Shown: positions 26,484-35,830, numbered from the stretch's first letter. The stretch: 64,000 nt of DNA from JAICKM01 sp050998805 (GCA_050998805.1 JBPCPV010000029.1:1-64000), one strand, 5' to 3'. The notes: generated from the letters alone by a model not told the origin. Translations and numbers: made by a program.

Positions 26484-27840
26484 AGTGGTAAACATCGGCG
26501 AAGTTCGACGCCAGGCCGACGGAGGCACGCACCGCTCCGGCCTCGTCGCTGTCAACAACCGCGAGGAACTGCTGGAAGGTCATCCGCTCCTCGTTCTTGA
26601 AGCAATCGCTCATCGCCTGTTTGGTGATGCCGTGGGCGAGTTCGCCCGCGCCGGGATTGCAGAAGCAGCCTGTGCGGATCGAAATCCCCGCCCGGTTCGC
26701 CATCTCCTCGATCTCCCGGAAGTCGATCGTGCGCCCGTCGGGGCCGACGAAGTTGATCGTCACCGTGCCGCCGCGCGTTTCGGTTGTGAGCGGCCCGTAG
26801 ATCCGTATCATCGCCATCCCGTTGCTGTGGCGCAGCTCTTGCAGGTTTTCGAGCAGCCACCCCGTCAGGCAGATCACCCGCGTGTGGATCGTCTCGATGC
26901 CGATCTCGGCAATGTATTTCAGCCCGATCTCGACGGCGGGGATCGTCAGGTAGTTGATCGTGCCGTCCTCGAACGCTGCCTCACCCTCCGCCAGGTAGTA
27001 GCCGTCGCCCTGCACTGAGGCGATTGTGATCGTGCCTCCGGCGAACCAGGGGCGGTGCAGCTTGGCGAGCGCGGACTTGCGGGCCAGCAGACAGCCGATG
27101 CCGGTCGGGTAGCCGAAGATCTTGTAGAACGACAGCGCCACGAAGTCGGGATGTATCCGGCTGAGGTCGAGGCGGTTGGTCGGCGTGAAAGCCGCGGCGT
27201 CGAGCAGCACATCCCAGCCCTGCTCTTGCGCCCTCGCGATCCATTCGAGCGGATGCTGCACGCCGGAGAAGTTCGACTGGGCGGGGTACGCGAAGAGGTT
27301 CGCCCGCCCGCGCGGAGCAGCTCTCAGAGCATCCTCCAGCTGTGCCTCGTCTATACGCAGGTCCGGCGGCACCACTGGTACATAATGGATCGTCGCGCCC
27401 TTTAGGCGGGCGAACTCCCGTATCCCGTTCACCGAGTTGTGGTTGTCGAACGTCAGCAGATATTGGCTGCCTGGGCAGAACGGGTAGGCTTCGCCGACCA
27501 GCTTCAGCGCCCCGCTCGCATTCATAGTGAAGATCACCGCGTATTCGTCGTGCGAGGCGTTGAAGTAGTCGAGCACATAGGCTCGCGCCCCCTCCACCCG
27601 GTGCGTCATCGCCTGCGAAGTCGGGTTGGCCGAGTGCGGGTTGCCGAAGACACCTCCCCTCAGCATCTCGAGGTGGTCGCGTAGCTGCGACTCGGCGTAG
27701 AGGCCGCCGCCTGTGTAGTCGAGGTAAACCTGCCCCTGGGCGTCGAGGCGCGCATACTCGGTCGCGCGTAACTCGTCCAGCTTGCGGGTGCTTTCGTACT
27801 CCGGGTACTCGCGCTGGAACGCGGCATAAGCAGCATCCAT
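26452..27840 (-). CDS. Class V aminotransferase, MOCOS-like
   Basis: The 462-residue PLP enzyme has the class V fold. An Asn/His region near FDNHNSVNGIREFARLKGA and the Schiff-base Lys K240 in SFYKIFGYPTGIG are visible. A Cys-rich loop RTGCFCNPGAGE could hold a persulfide. Overall similarity is to the N-terminal domain of molybdenum-cofactor sulfurase, but the MOSC domain is absent, so it may act as a cysteine desulfurase or lyase. AAGGAGGGG precedes the ATG. It is the last gene of a six-gene minus-strand operon. Confidence 0.85.
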   Translation of the reverse strand: MDAAYAAFQREYPEYESTRKLDELRATEYARLDAQGQVYLDYTGGGLYAESQLRDHLEMLRGGVFGNPHSANPTSQAMTHRVEGARAYVLDYFNASHDEYAVIFTMNASGALKLVGEAYPFCPGSQYLLTFDNHNSVNGIREFARLKGATIHYVPVVPPDLRIDEAQLEDALRAAPRGRANLFAYPAQSNFSGVQHPLEWIARAQEQGWDVLLDAAAFTPTNRLDLSRIHPDFVALSFYKIFGYPTGIGCLLARKSALAKLHRPWFAGGTITIASVQGDGYYLAEGEAAFEDGTINYLTIPAVEIGLKYIAEIGIETIHTRVICLTGWLLENLQELRHSNGMAMIRIYGPLTTETRGGTVTINFVGPDGRTIDFREIEEMANRAGISIRTGCFCNPGAGELAHGITKQAMSDCFKNEERMTFQQFLAVVDSDEAGAVRASVGLASNFADVYHFMEFAQTLVR

Positions 27841-27851
27841 CTTGCCCCTCC

Positions 27852-29534
27852 TTACTCCGTTACCTCCTCGGAGATCCCCTCATCTGCGCGAATCCTCTCC
27901 AGGACCGCCACCGTCTCGATGTGGTATGTCTGCGGGAACATATCCACAACCTGCGCGCTCCTGAGCCTGTAGCCGGGTGCGAGGGTGCGTACATCGCGGG
28001 CGAGCGTGCTCGGGTCGCACGAAACGTAGATCAGCAGCTGCGCGGGCCGCTTGAGCAGGTGTTGCAGCAGGGCCGGAGCGCAGCCTGCGCGCGGCGGGTC
28101 GAGCAACACCACATCCGGAGACAGATCGAGGCGCGGCAGCACGTACTCGACTCGCCCACCCTCGATCTCCAACTCCGGCGGGCCGACGCCGCGCAGCGCC
28201 GCCGTCCAGCGTGCGCTCTCTACTGCCGCCCAATCGCTCTCAATGGCGACGACGCGCTTTGCCTGCACACCGGCGAGCAGCGCCATCCCGAACGCGCCCG
28301 CGCCGCTATATGCGTCCACCAGCAAGGCGACGGGCGCGGGCAACGCCGCCCGGATCAACTCCAAGATCACCTCAGCCTGGAGGTTGTTCACCTGGAAGAA
28401 CGCCTGCGGGGCCAGCCGGTAGCTCACCCCGCCGAGGCTCTGGCGCACCACGCCCGGCGGCGCTTCCGGCTGGTCGGTCGCGTCGCGCGCGGCTCGCCTG
28501 CTGCCGCTGACCAGCCCCGGCACCGTCAGCTCTGAGGCATCCTCCGCGCTCGCCGCCCCCGCCGCTTGCGTCTCTCCGATCAGCTCGAGTGAGCCGTCCT
28601 GCCTGAGTTCGACCACGCTCACCAGCCCGCCCAGCCCGCCGATCCACTTGCGGAGCGCCCGCCGGTTAAGCGCAACAGCCATTCGCGGCGTCTCGTCCTC
28701 GCCGCGCCCGCGCCCTGTTCGGGCAGGAGGAGCTTCCCCGTTCAGGCTGTGGAGCACGACCACCATCTGGCGCCCCGCCCAGGGCGCGTCGGCCGGCGTT
28801 TCCCCCTGCGGTGGCGCGCCGGTGCGGACCGTGACCTGCCAGATCGGGATGCCGCTGATCTTGCGCTCGCGCACCGAGATCGGCATCTGCCCGCGCCGGA
28901 CGGCTTCCACGTCGAGTTCGTCGAGGTTCGGCGGCAGGTCGCCCGGGGCCTGGCTATGCTCCTCGAAAAGCTGCTGTAGCGGCACCAGCAGCGCGTTGAT
29001 GCCGGGGTCGCTGATCGGGCAGACGGCGACCGGCACTACGCTGTGGCTGCCACGGCGGAAGTAGCCGAGCTGACGGCTCGCCGGGTCTACCCGGAAGTGG
29101 GCAACGTTGCGGTACTGCCAGGGGTCGTCCATGCCTGCGGCCGGCCGCAGAAGCCCGTCCAATTGCCCCGCATCCAGGCCGCCGGAACGGCGCAGCTGTT
29201 CGCGCAGAATCTCGGTCTTGAAGTCGAGCTGGCCGGCGTAGTCAATATGCTGCCACTGGCAGCCGCCGCACGGCCCGAAGTAGGGACAGGGCGGCGCGAC
29301 GCGGTGCGGCGAGGCGGTCTCAACCCCGGTGACCGTCGCCCAGGCGAGCTCCCGCTTCACGCGGTCCACCCGCGCCCGCACCCGCTCCCCGGTGATGCCG
29401 CCCCAGGTGAAGACCACGTTGCCGCCGGCCCGCCCCACCGCATCGCCGCCGTAGGCCATGTCGCTGAGGTCGAGTTCCACCTCGGCACCGGGCGCGAGGG
29501 TCTCGGCGGTCTCCCTTTCGGTCCGGCTGCTCAT
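27852..29534 (-). CDS. TrmA/RlmD-family RNA (uracil-5-) methyltransferase
   Basis: The 560-residue protein has an N-terminal TRAM domain (ELDLSDMAYGGDAVGR) and iron-sulfur cysteines C83, C89, C92 and C172. The AdoMet domain has DAYSGAGAFGMALL, the catalytic Cys in YVSCDPSTLARD, and LLDPPRAGC. It should make 5-methyluridine in 23S rRNA or tRNA. A hydrophilic insertion of about 130 residues (near 225-350) makes it longer than E. coli RlmD. Start overlaps the darA stop (ATGA). Confidence 0.92.
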   Translation of the reverse strand: MSSRTERETAETLAPGAEVELDLSDMAYGGDAVGRAGGNVVFTWGGITGERVRARVDRVKRELAWATVTGVETASPHRVAPPCPYFGPCGGCQWQHIDYAGQLDFKTEILREQLRRSGGLDAGQLDGLLRPAAGMDDPWQYRNVAHFRVDPASRQLGYFRRGSHSVVPVAVCPISDPGINALLVPLQQLFEEHSQAPGDLPPNLDELDVEAVRRGQMPISVRERKISGIPIWQVTVRTGAPPQGETPADAPWAGRQMVVVLHSLNGEAPPARTGRGRGEDETPRMAVALNRRALRKWIGGLGGLVSVVELRQDGSLELIGETQAAGAASAEDASELTVPGLVSGSRRAARDATDQPEAPPGVVRQSLGGVSYRLAPQAFFQVNNLQAEVILELIRAALPAPVALLVDAYSGAGAFGMALLAGVQAKRVVAIESDWAAVESARWTAALRGVGPPELEIEGGRVEYVLPRLDLSPDVVLLDPPRAGCAPALLQHLLKRPAQLLIYVSCDPSTLARDVRTLAPGYRLRSAQVVDMFPQTYHIETVAVLERIRADEGISEEVTE

Positions 29535-29818
29535 AATTGGAACGACTCCGTGAGCGGCAGCACGAAGACCGCGCCCCGGCCTGTGGACTCGCCGCTGGAG
29601 GCCGGGGGCCGTCCTGTTGCGTGCGCCACTGTCTCACGCAGCAGGCGGATCAGTGGGTCTATCTGGGCGTCCTCCGTGCCCACGATCAGCGTGGTGTTGC
29701 CCTCGCGCAGGAAGCCGCCGGTGCTGGCTAGGCGGGTCGCTCTGTATCCGGCCTCCGTCAGCGCATCAAGCACGAGGTCGGTGTGCGCCTTCTGTATGAC
29801 CGCGAGCGCGAGTTTCAT
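29531..29818 (-). CDS. darA: Cyclic-di-AMP receptor DarA/PstA
   Basis: The 95-residue protein matches the PII-like c-di-AMP receptor family. It starts MKLALAVIQKAHTDLVLDAL, then GYRATRLASTGGFLREGNTT with the ligand-binding RLASTGGFL stretch, and the GRGAVFVLPL strand near the C-terminus. These trimeric signal proteins sense c-di-AMP; the downstream target is generally unknown. AGGAG lies six bases before the ATG. It sits between DUF3105 and the RNA methyltransferase. Confidence 0.94.
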   Translation of the reverse strand: MKLALAVIQKAHTDLVLDALTEAGYRATRLASTGGFLREGNTTLIVGTEDAQIDPLIRLLRETVAHATGRPPASSGESTGRGAVFVLPLTESFQL

Positions 29819-29839
29819 GGCATCTCTCCTGCGTCCTGT

Positions 29840-30526
29840 CTACCGCCCGGTCGTCGGTGTCGGCGTGTTTTGCTGTATACCCCCGCCGAAATGCTGCACG
29901 AAGTCGGTGACCGAGTTCTTGTCGAAGCCCGCCAGGTACTCCAAATGCTGCCACGCGCCGAGCGCGATCACCGCGTGGTTCGGCAGGCTTGCTCGCGGCA
30001 TGACATAGACGTGGTAGAAAGCGCCCGCCGGCAGGGATGTGCCCACGCCTACCAGCCCATCGTGGATAGCGGTGCAGTCCGGCCCCGGCGGGCAATTGTA
30101 CCACATGATGATGTTGCCGTGCTCCATCAGGTGGACCGAAACCTCGTCGTCGAGCGGCTTTTCGAGGTCAACGGCACCGGAGTTCTGTGGAAACTCCTCG
30201 CGGTGCCAGCCGGATGTGGGCGGGTCGCTGTTGTAGGTCGGGTGGGGGGTGGCGACGCCGATGTGGGTGTGGCCCTGGTCGGTATATGCAAGAACCTGCC
30301 CGCAAGCGGAGCATTGGTTGAACGGGTTGAAGATCAGCAGCGCCGCGACCGCCAGCGCGCCGAGCAGCAGCGCCGCCGCTATCCCGGTCGCCACCGCCCG
30401 CGAGCCGGAAAGCCCCCTCGCCGCCTTTACGGGAGGAGCCGGGACAGGGGAGGGTAGGGGGCGTGGGTCTCCCACGCGGCGAACCGGCAGGGGCGGGAGC
30501 GGTTTGTGGTCGGCGTTCTCAGACAT
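29840..30526 (-). CDS. DUF3105 membrane-anchored protein
   Basis: The 228-residue protein has a proline-rich cytoplasmic N-terminus, one transmembrane helix (about 45-67), and an outer DUF3105 domain. The domain has CSACG, QGHTHIG, NSDPPTSGWH and a late HVYVMPRASLPNHAVIALGAW. The conserved histidines suggest metal binding, but the function is not known. GAGGAGG precedes the ATG. It is in the ALDH-darA operon. Confidence 0.88.
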   Translation of the reverse strand: MSENADHKPLPPLPVRRVGDPRPLPSPVPAPPVKAARGLSGSRAVATGIAAALLLGALAVAALLIFNPFNQCSACGQVLAYTDQGHTHIGVATPHPTYNSDPPTSGWHREEFPQNSGAVDLEKPLDDEVSVHLMEHGNIIMWYNCPPGPDCTAIHDGLVGVGTSLPAGAFYHVYVMPRASLPNHAVIALGAWQHLEYLAGFDKNSVTDFVQHFGGGIQQNTPTPTTGR

Positions 30527-30544
30527 CGTCCTCCTCAGTATCCC

Positions 30545-30967
30545 CTACTTGGATTGCCGGCGGAATATGCCCCGCAACCGATCCACCAGGCCGCCGGCCG
30601 GGGCCTCAGCCTCCTCTTCGCCGAGTGCTGTGGCATCGGGGTCGTCGGCGATGGTCAGCCGCAGCCCCTCGCAGAGCTTGTCCACGACGGCGCGCGCTGT
30701 CGCGTAGTCGTCCTGGCCGGCGTAGCGGTCGAAGTCCACCGAGATGAACTCTGGCGGCTCGCACGGGTCCACGTGTATGCGGATATGCGGCCCGCCCTGC
30801 GGCTCGGTGATATAGCCTTCACCGTCAGGGCCGGGGTGCAACTCCGGCATCTCCCCGGCCACCTGGCGGATCTGCTCCCGTGAGATGGGCTGCGGCCCCG
30901 CGTCCAACGCCTCCTGCCCAGGCTGCGTCGGATGGGGGAAGCGCATCAACAAGAACTCGAAGGGCAT
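30545..30967 (-). CDS. Hypothetical protein, 140 aa
   Basis: I do not recognise a family. The protein is acidic, starts MPFEFLLMRFPHPTQPGQEA, and has a central GGPHIRIHVDP...FISVDFDRYAG strand pair. The C-terminus is a low-complexity AEAPAGGLVDRLRGIFRRQ that could be an amphipathic helix. It starts two bases after the ALDH stop and is followed by DUF3105, so it is firmly in the operon. Confidence 0.75.
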   Translation of the reverse strand: MPFEFLLMRFPHPTQPGQEALDAGPQPISREQIRQVAGEMPELHPGPDGEGYITEPQGGPHIRIHVDPCEPPEFISVDFDRYAGQDDYATARAVVDKLCEGLRLTIADDPDATALGEEEAEAPAGGLVDRLRGIFRRQSK

Positions 30968-30969
30968 GG

Positions 30970-32532
30970 CTAGCTAGCAGGATCCTCCGCGAGGTCGATC
31001 TGCGCGCGCTGTAGCTTGCCGCTGTAGTCAACGTAGATCGTCTTCCACTCGGTGAAGGTGTCGAGGCCGGCCTGCCCGGCTTCGCGGTGGCCGTTGCCGG
31101 TGCCGCGCGTGCCGCCGAACGGTACCTGTATCTCAGCGCCGATGGTGCCTGCGTTGATGTAGACGATGCCGGTCGTGATGTCGCGGATCGCCGTGAAGGC
31201 TCTGTTCACGTCGGCGGTGTAGATAGAGCTGGACAGCCCGTATTTCGTGGAGTTGTTCACCTTGATCGCCTCGGCGAGGTTCTCCACCGGGATCAGCGTC
31301 GTCACCGGGCCGAAGATCTCTTCCTGCGAGACCATCGCGTCCGGTGCCGCGTCGCTGAAGAGCGTCGGCTCGTAGAACGCGCCCTTGCCGAGGGCACCCT
31401 CCGAGGCGATTTTGCCGCCGACGACCAGCCGCGTTCCGGCCTTCTGCCCTTCCTGCACCATGCCGTGGATGCGCGATAGCTGGTTCCTGTTGATCACCGG
31501 GCCGATGTCGGTGGCGGCGTCGAGGCCGTTGCCGAGCCGGAGCTTCTTGATGCGGTCTTGGAGCATATCCTCCAGCTTCTGCTTGACGGCCCGATGCACG
31601 ATGACGCGGCTCGCGGCGGTGCAACGCTGGCCGCTGGTGCCGAACGCGCTCCATAGTATCCCTTCGAGCGCGAGGTCGAGGTCCGCATCGTCCATCACGA
31701 TGATCGCGTTCTTGCCGCCCATTTCGAGCGAGACGCGCTTCAGGCGGCGGGCTGCCTCAACGGCCACTGCGTTGCCGGCGTCGGTCGAGCCGGTGAAGGA
31801 GATAAGCGCCACGTCGGGGTTTTCGATCAGCGCGGTGCCGACCGTAGAGCCAGGCCCCATCACGAAGTTGAGCACGCCCGCCGGTAGCCCCGCCTCCTGG
31901 AGGATATTGACGAGCGAGAGCGCGCAGAGCGGCGTGTCGCTGGCGGGCTTGATCACGACGGTGTTTCCGGTGACAAGCGCGGGCATGATCTTCCAGCTAG
32001 GGATCGCGACGGGGAAGTTCCACGGCGTGATCGCCGCGACTACGCCGATTGGATCGCGGGTCGTCATAGCCCACTTGTTCGGCAACTCGCTCGGCACGAC
32101 CTCCCCGCGCATCCGCCGCCCCTCTCCGGCCATGTAGAAGGTCATGTCAATCGCTTCCTGCACGTCGCCCCGTGCTTCGGCGAGGACTTTGCCCATCTCC
32201 TGGGTCATCAGGCGGGCCATTTCCTCTTTGCGCTCGGTGAGCAATTGGCCTGCGCGATAGAGTATCTCGCCCCGCTTGGGAGCCGGGGTGAGTCGCCAGC
32301 CGTCGAACGCAGCCTTCGCTGCGGCCACGGCGCGGTTCGCGTCCTCGGCACCGCCCTCGCTGAGTTCGGCAAGCGTCTCGCCGGTGGCGGGGTTCGTGGA
32401 AGTGAAAGTCTTGCCCTTAGCGGATTCGACCCAGCGCCCCCCGATAAAGTGCTTGACAAGTTTGCCGGTTTCGATGCCGAGGCCGTGGCCGTCGGTGCCC
32501 GCGCGCTGCGCTCCGGCGGTTGTTGTTACCAT
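30970..32532 (-). CDS. NAD(P)-dependent aldehyde dehydrogenase
   Basis: The 520-residue enzyme oxidises an aldehyde to the acid. Visible family motifs are PWNFPVAIPSWK, FTGSTDAGNAVA in the Rossmann part, LEMGGKNAIIVMDDAD with the general-base Glu, and the nucleophile Cys in TSGQRCTAASR. EEIFGPV is also present. The substrate cannot be read; overall it resembles the KGSDH/AldA-type group. GAGGAG lies about eight bases before the ATG. It is the first gene of the six-gene operon. Confidence 0.94.
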   Translation of the reverse strand: MVTTTAGAQRAGTDGHGLGIETGKLVKHFIGGRWVESAKGKTFTSTNPATGETLAELSEGGAEDANRAVAAAKAAFDGWRLTPAPKRGEILYRAGQLLTERKEEMARLMTQEMGKVLAEARGDVQEAIDMTFYMAGEGRRMRGEVVPSELPNKWAMTTRDPIGVVAAITPWNFPVAIPSWKIMPALVTGNTVVIKPASDTPLCALSLVNILQEAGLPAGVLNFVMGPGSTVGTALIENPDVALISFTGSTDAGNAVAVEAARRLKRVSLEMGGKNAIIVMDDADLDLALEGILWSAFGTSGQRCTAASRVIVHRAVKQKLEDMLQDRIKKLRLGNGLDAATDIGPVINRNQLSRIHGMVQEGQKAGTRLVVGGKIASEGALGKGAFYEPTLFSDAAPDAMVSQEEIFGPVTTLIPVENLAEAIKVNNSTKYGLSSSIYTADVNRAFTAIRDITTGIVYINAGTIGAEIQVPFGGTRGTGNGHREAGQAGLDTFTEWKTIYVDYSGKLQRAQIDLAEDPAS

Positions 32533-32659
32533 AGTTTAGCTGCTCCTCTCAGGTGAGCCGGACGCCTGTTTGGCCCGGCGATATAAGCTATATTCGTCTG
32601 TAATTCAGCACACAGAGATACCGATACAGCCGAAAGTGTATCACAAGCACGCCGAGGTG

Positions 32660-33052
32660 TCAAACTTCGCGGGTGTACCAGTATGCCCAGGCGATCAGTA
32701 CGAACTGGAGGGGGAGGCGCCCCCAGGCCGCCCAAACTGGGATGCCGGGCATGGCGGGGTGGTCGCCGCCGGCGGAGGTTGCGCCGTAGATGTTCGCGGG
32801 GAAGATGGCGATCAGCGTCAGGATCAGCGCCCAGGCCGCGAACCGCCGGGTGCGCGGGATCAGCAGCATCGCCCCCAGGCTGCCCTCGATTGCTCCGCTG
32901 AGGTAGACTAGTTGGAGAGGCGCGGGCAGCATCGGCGGCATAAGCCGCACATAGGGTGTGCTGTCCGTGAAGTGCAATATCCCGCTTCCGATGAACAGAG
33001 CCGCCAGAGGCAGGACCAAGATAGCTTTAAGTCGTTTCATGGATCGCATCAC
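32660..33052 (-). CDS. DoxX-like four-helix membrane protein
   Basis: The 130-residue protein has four predicted transmembrane segments (about 10-25, 45-65, 72-90, 108-125). The family pattern includes FIGSGILHFTDS and LVYLSGAIEGSLGAMLLIP. Members are linked to redox or detoxification, but the role here is unknown. ATGA overlap with the upstream secreted protein gene indicates coupling. A second Met at residue 5 is an alternative start. Confidence 0.85.
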   Translation of the reverse strand: MMRSMKRLKAILVLPLAALFIGSGILHFTDSTPYVRLMPPMLPAPLQLVYLSGAIEGSLGAMLLIPRTRRFAAWALILTLIAIFPANIYGATSAGGDHPAMPGIPVWAAWGRLPLQFVLIAWAYWYTREV

Positions 33053-34626
33053 TTGTTCAGCTCATATCGCCACTCGAAGTAGTGTTGGCCGACGTTGCCC
33101 TGCTGAATGCGCCAGGTGGGGGCGAAGTCGGGGACGTAAGTGAGGACACGGCGCTGGTACGCCTGGATCATCACAGAGAGGTCGCGCCCGCTCACGCGCA
33201 TCTGGGTCCAATATCCCTCGGTGATCGGGTATCCCAGGACGTATGTCCAATCGAAGCCGTAGGTAGGCTGCATGTCCTGCAAGTAGTGCCAAAAGAGGTC
33301 GGGGATGTTGTGGCCGGTCTGGGTCACGAAGGCGGCGTAGTGGGAGAGACCGGAGTGGACTATGTCTGTGTAGACCCCGCCCCCAGTGTCGAGGGCATCG
33401 CTGACCGGCTGACCGACGCGGTTGGGTGCTTGGTGTTCGCCGTGCAGGCTGGCAACGCCGGCCAGGGAATTGTAATCGGGCGCGATCGGGTTGTCCTTTC
33501 GCGGGTCTCCGACCACGGGGAGTATGCATGGCACAGTCTCGTGGATCGAGGAGGTGTTGCCGGTCTGGATGTCGCCGCTGATCATCTCGACGGTCAGCAG
33601 GCCGTTAGTCACGTAGTATGGACTGTTCGGGTCGGCGCTTGGGTCGTTGACCTCCATGCGGGCCTTGTCGTAGTACTCCACATCGTGCCTGCCGCCCGGT
33701 CTCTGGGCATAAGCCTCGGCGGCACGGTACAGGAGGGTCGGACCCCAAAGCCAGGAGCGTGGGGCCGTTCCGGCGGCCACGGCCGCGTCGGCCTTCGACC
33801 AGACGCGCCCGAAGGCGGGGTCGGGGGCACCGAGCCAGACGAGGTGAATTAAATTCTTGCTGTATAGGTATTGGGGAGGAAGGGACTCATCCAGCACATA
33901 GACCAGTGCATCGCCGGATGTCGCCAACCTCTCTACACGCCCGTGACCCCCTGCTGGGACACGCAGAAGCACTTTCTCGGTGCTGCGGTCGGCTATCCTG
34001 AACGTACCCGCCAAGTCGGGGTCGGCTGCCGGCTCGACGGAGACATCGTAGGGGGAAGGCGGATCGGGCGCGAGGTCGCCGCCGGTCCAGGGGCCGCCAT
34101 GGTTGGCAGCAGGGTCGAAGTAGCAGCGGTCGCAGGCTAGGGTGCCGCGCAGGAAGTACTCATATTGACAGGGCGCTTGGGTCGGCTGGGTCCAAAGCAG
34201 ACGAGGCCCGTTATGCGTGTCGCCGTTCGGGCAGTTGCAGGCGAACTCGAAACCATCGGCAGCGGGGGGATCTCCTCCGCAGCTGTCGTCCTCTGTAATC
34301 ATCGCCATCTGGAGAGTTATCGTGCGCTGATCAATCAGGTTTTTGAGAGTGATCGTCCCGACTGGAGGCGCACAGTGCCCGCAGGCACTCACGAGCTTTG
34401 CGTAGGCGGCCCAATCTCCGCTCACCTGTAGCCAACTCACGGCAGAGACGAAGCTGACCTGGCCGGCGTCGTCAAGAGTGAGCGGGATGAAGGGCAAGGG
34501 AGCAGGTGCTTGAGCCGCGATGCGGGCGGCGACCGGCGCGCCCCCGCCGGGGAGCAGGCCGAGCGCAGCTACAAGCAGCAAGACAGCCGCAAAAAACAGT
34601 CGGGCGGTCGCAGGTGTGCGTCTCAT
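33049..34626 (-). CDS. Secreted protein with Chloroflexota-type repeat domain
   Basis: The protein of about 525 residues starts with a signal peptide (ARLFFAAVLLLVAALGLLPG). A Cys-rich region follows (about 80-170, including CGHC, CNCPNGD, CDRCYF). After a beta-propeller-like stretch it has the lineage-type YYDKARMEV...YYVTNGLLTVEMISG domain and, at the C-terminus, GYPITEGYWTQMRVSG with VLTYVPDFAPTWRI and GQHYFEWRYE. Function is unknown; it should be exported. I start at the second Met (34626), as AAGGAG is seven bases upstream of it but only one base from the first. Confidence 0.8.
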   Translation of the reverse strand: MRRTPATARLFFAAVLLLVAALGLLPGGGAPVAARIAAQAPAPLPFIPLTLDDAGQVSFVSAVSWLQVSGDWAAYAKLVSACGHCAPPVGTITLKNLIDQRTITLQMAMITEDDSCGGDPPAADGFEFACNCPNGDTHNGPRLLWTQPTQAPCQYEYFLRGTLACDRCYFDPAANHGGPWTGGDLAPDPPSPYDVSVEPAADPDLAGTFRIADRSTEKVLLRVPAGGHGRVERLATSGDALVYVLDESLPPQYLYSKNLIHLVWLGAPDPAFGRVWSKADAAVAAGTAPRSWLWGPTLLYRAAEAYAQRPGGRHDVEYYDKARMEVNDPSADPNSPYYVTNGLLTVEMISGDIQTGNTSSIHETVPCILPVVGDPRKDNPIAPDYNSLAGVASLHGEHQAPNRVGQPVSDALDTGGGVYTDIVHSGLSHYAAFVTQTGHNIPDLFWHYLQDMQPTYGFDWTYVLGYPITEGYWTQMRVSGRDLSVMIQAYQRRVLTYVPDFAPTWRIQQGNVGQHYFEWRYELNK

Positions 34627-34644
34627 TCCCATACTCCTTGTAGC

Positions 34645-34679
34645 GGTCAGTGGTCGGTGGTTGGTGGTCAGTGGTCAGC
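34645..34679. repeat. Heptamer tandem repeat, unit GGTCAGT
   Basis: Five consecutive seven-base units (GGTCAGT, GGTCGGT, GGTTGGT, GGTCAGT, GGTCAGC) lie just upstream of the ribosome site of the secreted protein gene. Confidence 0.85.
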
Positions 34680-34683
34680 CATA

Positions 34684-34701
34684 AGGTGAAGTGCTTCACC
34701 T
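34684..34701. promoter_or_regulatory. Perfect inverted repeat AGGTGAAG-TG-CTTCACCT
   Basis: Two eight-base arms flank two bases. It follows the heptamer array and could be an operator or a hairpin in the 5' region of the secreted-protein operon. The rest of 34702-34850 shows only a short CCACGAAT repeat and no gene. Confidence 0.5.
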
Positions 34702-34850
34702 ATATAGACGAACTGAGCGGCGTGGAGTTACGCGGGGCCGGAGATTAGCCACAGCCACGGCAACGGGGTAGTGCTCGGCGCGCTCGATGTGCTTGCGGGA
34801 AGAAGCCGTCCACGAATACGGGGCCACGAATAGACGAATGATCAGCGATG

Positions 34851-35624
34851 TCAGCCGAGTAAAATCGTCCCGGTCGCCAAACGGCGCTCACCTTGCGGTG
34901 TGGAGACGATCAGCGTGCCGTCCCGCTCGACCCTGATCGCCATTCCCTCCACCCGTCCATCACCTGTATCAACCCGCACTTCGGAGCCGAGCGTGGCGAG
35001 CCTATCGCGCCACTCTTGCCAGATGCCGAGGTAATTCCCCTGTTGCCACCGTATGTAGCGCGCCTCGGCCTCGCAGAGGATGCTGTTCAGCAAGTCTTGG
35101 CGACTCGGCAATGCGCCCGCCACCTCGAGTCTGAGGCTGGTCGCCGCTTCGCTGAGGCCGTAAGCTGCGGGGTCAAAGTCAATGTTGACGCCGAATCCCG
35201 CTATCACGAAATCCGAAACTCCGCCGGACATCGCCAGCTCGCAGAGAATCCCGGCTATTTTGAGCCCGCGGCAGAGCACATCGTTCGGCCACTTCAACGC
35301 CGCAGGCGCTCCCGCGCCCGCGAGGGCGGCGCGTACAGCCAGGCCGAGGATCATTACCGGCGCGAAGACCTCGCCGGCCGGACGTTGTGGCCGCAGCAGC
35401 AGCGAGGCGAGGATCGCGCCCCCCGGCGGGGCAAGCCAGCTTCGACCGTGGCTGCCCCGGCCTGCCGTCTGCTCATCGGCGACCACGAGCAGGCCCTCCC
35501 GCGCTCCCGCCCGCGCCAGCTCCCGCACGCGGTCGTTCGTAGACCCGATCTGGGGGTAGTATTCGAGGCTGCGACCAAACCGTTCAGTAGTCAGTCCGCC
35601 AGGGGAAAAAGGCTGTTCGTTCAT
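34851..35624 (-). CDS. birA: Biotin--[acetyl-CoA-carboxylase] ligase, monofunctional
   Basis: The 257-residue ligase attaches biotin to carboxyl-carrier proteins. It has the biotinyl-AMP motif GRGSHGRSWLAPPGG and the catalytic KWPNDVLC, then GFGVNIDF. The C-terminal SH3-like domain has GEVRVD-type strands ending GTLIVSTPQGERR. There is no N-terminal helix-turn-helix, so it is not the repressor type. The ATG at 35624 is chosen over an upstream Met because a strong promoter ends nine bases before it, leaving a leaderless or nearly leaderless message. Confidence 0.92.
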   Translation of the reverse strand: MNEQPFSPGGLTTERFGRSLEYYPQIGSTNDRVRELARAGAREGLLVVADEQTAGRGSHGRSWLAPPGGAILASLLLRPQRPAGEVFAPVMILGLAVRAALAGAGAPAALKWPNDVLCRGLKIAGILCELAMSGGVSDFVIAGFGVNIDFDPAAYGLSEAATSLRLEVAGALPSRQDLLNSILCEAEARYIRWQQGNYLGIWQEWRDRLATLGSEVRVDTGDGRVEGMAIRVERDGTLIVSTPQGERRLATGTILLG

Positions 35625-35633
35625 TCCGATAAC

Positions 35634-35662
35634 AGTATAGAGTACGCTCCGGCTGAGTACAA
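35634..35662 (-). promoter_or_regulatory. Promoter of birA (leaderless)
   Basis: On the minus strand TTGTAC (35657-35662) and TATACT (35634-35639) are 17 bases apart. Nine bases separate the -10 box from the ATG. Confidence 0.7.
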
Positions 35663-35782
35663 GCCGCCATAGGGCACGAATCCCGCGCCTGTAAGACACG
35701 GCTCCGCCCGTGGACCCTGGCCGGGCCTGGTGCGTCTGTGGGAGAGCGGCTCTGCCCTCGATTGGTTCGCCCTACCTCGTTG

Positions 35783-35830
35783 CTCGCACTCCGCACCCGT
35801 CAATCCGCACTCCGCACTCCGCACTCCGCC
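35783..35830. repeat. Heptamer repeat, unit CCGCACT
   Basis: A block of CCGCACT copies with one interruption (CCCGTCAAT) directly abuts the -35 box of the tRNA-Sec promoter. It uses the same unit as the 4756-4823 array. Confidence 0.85.
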
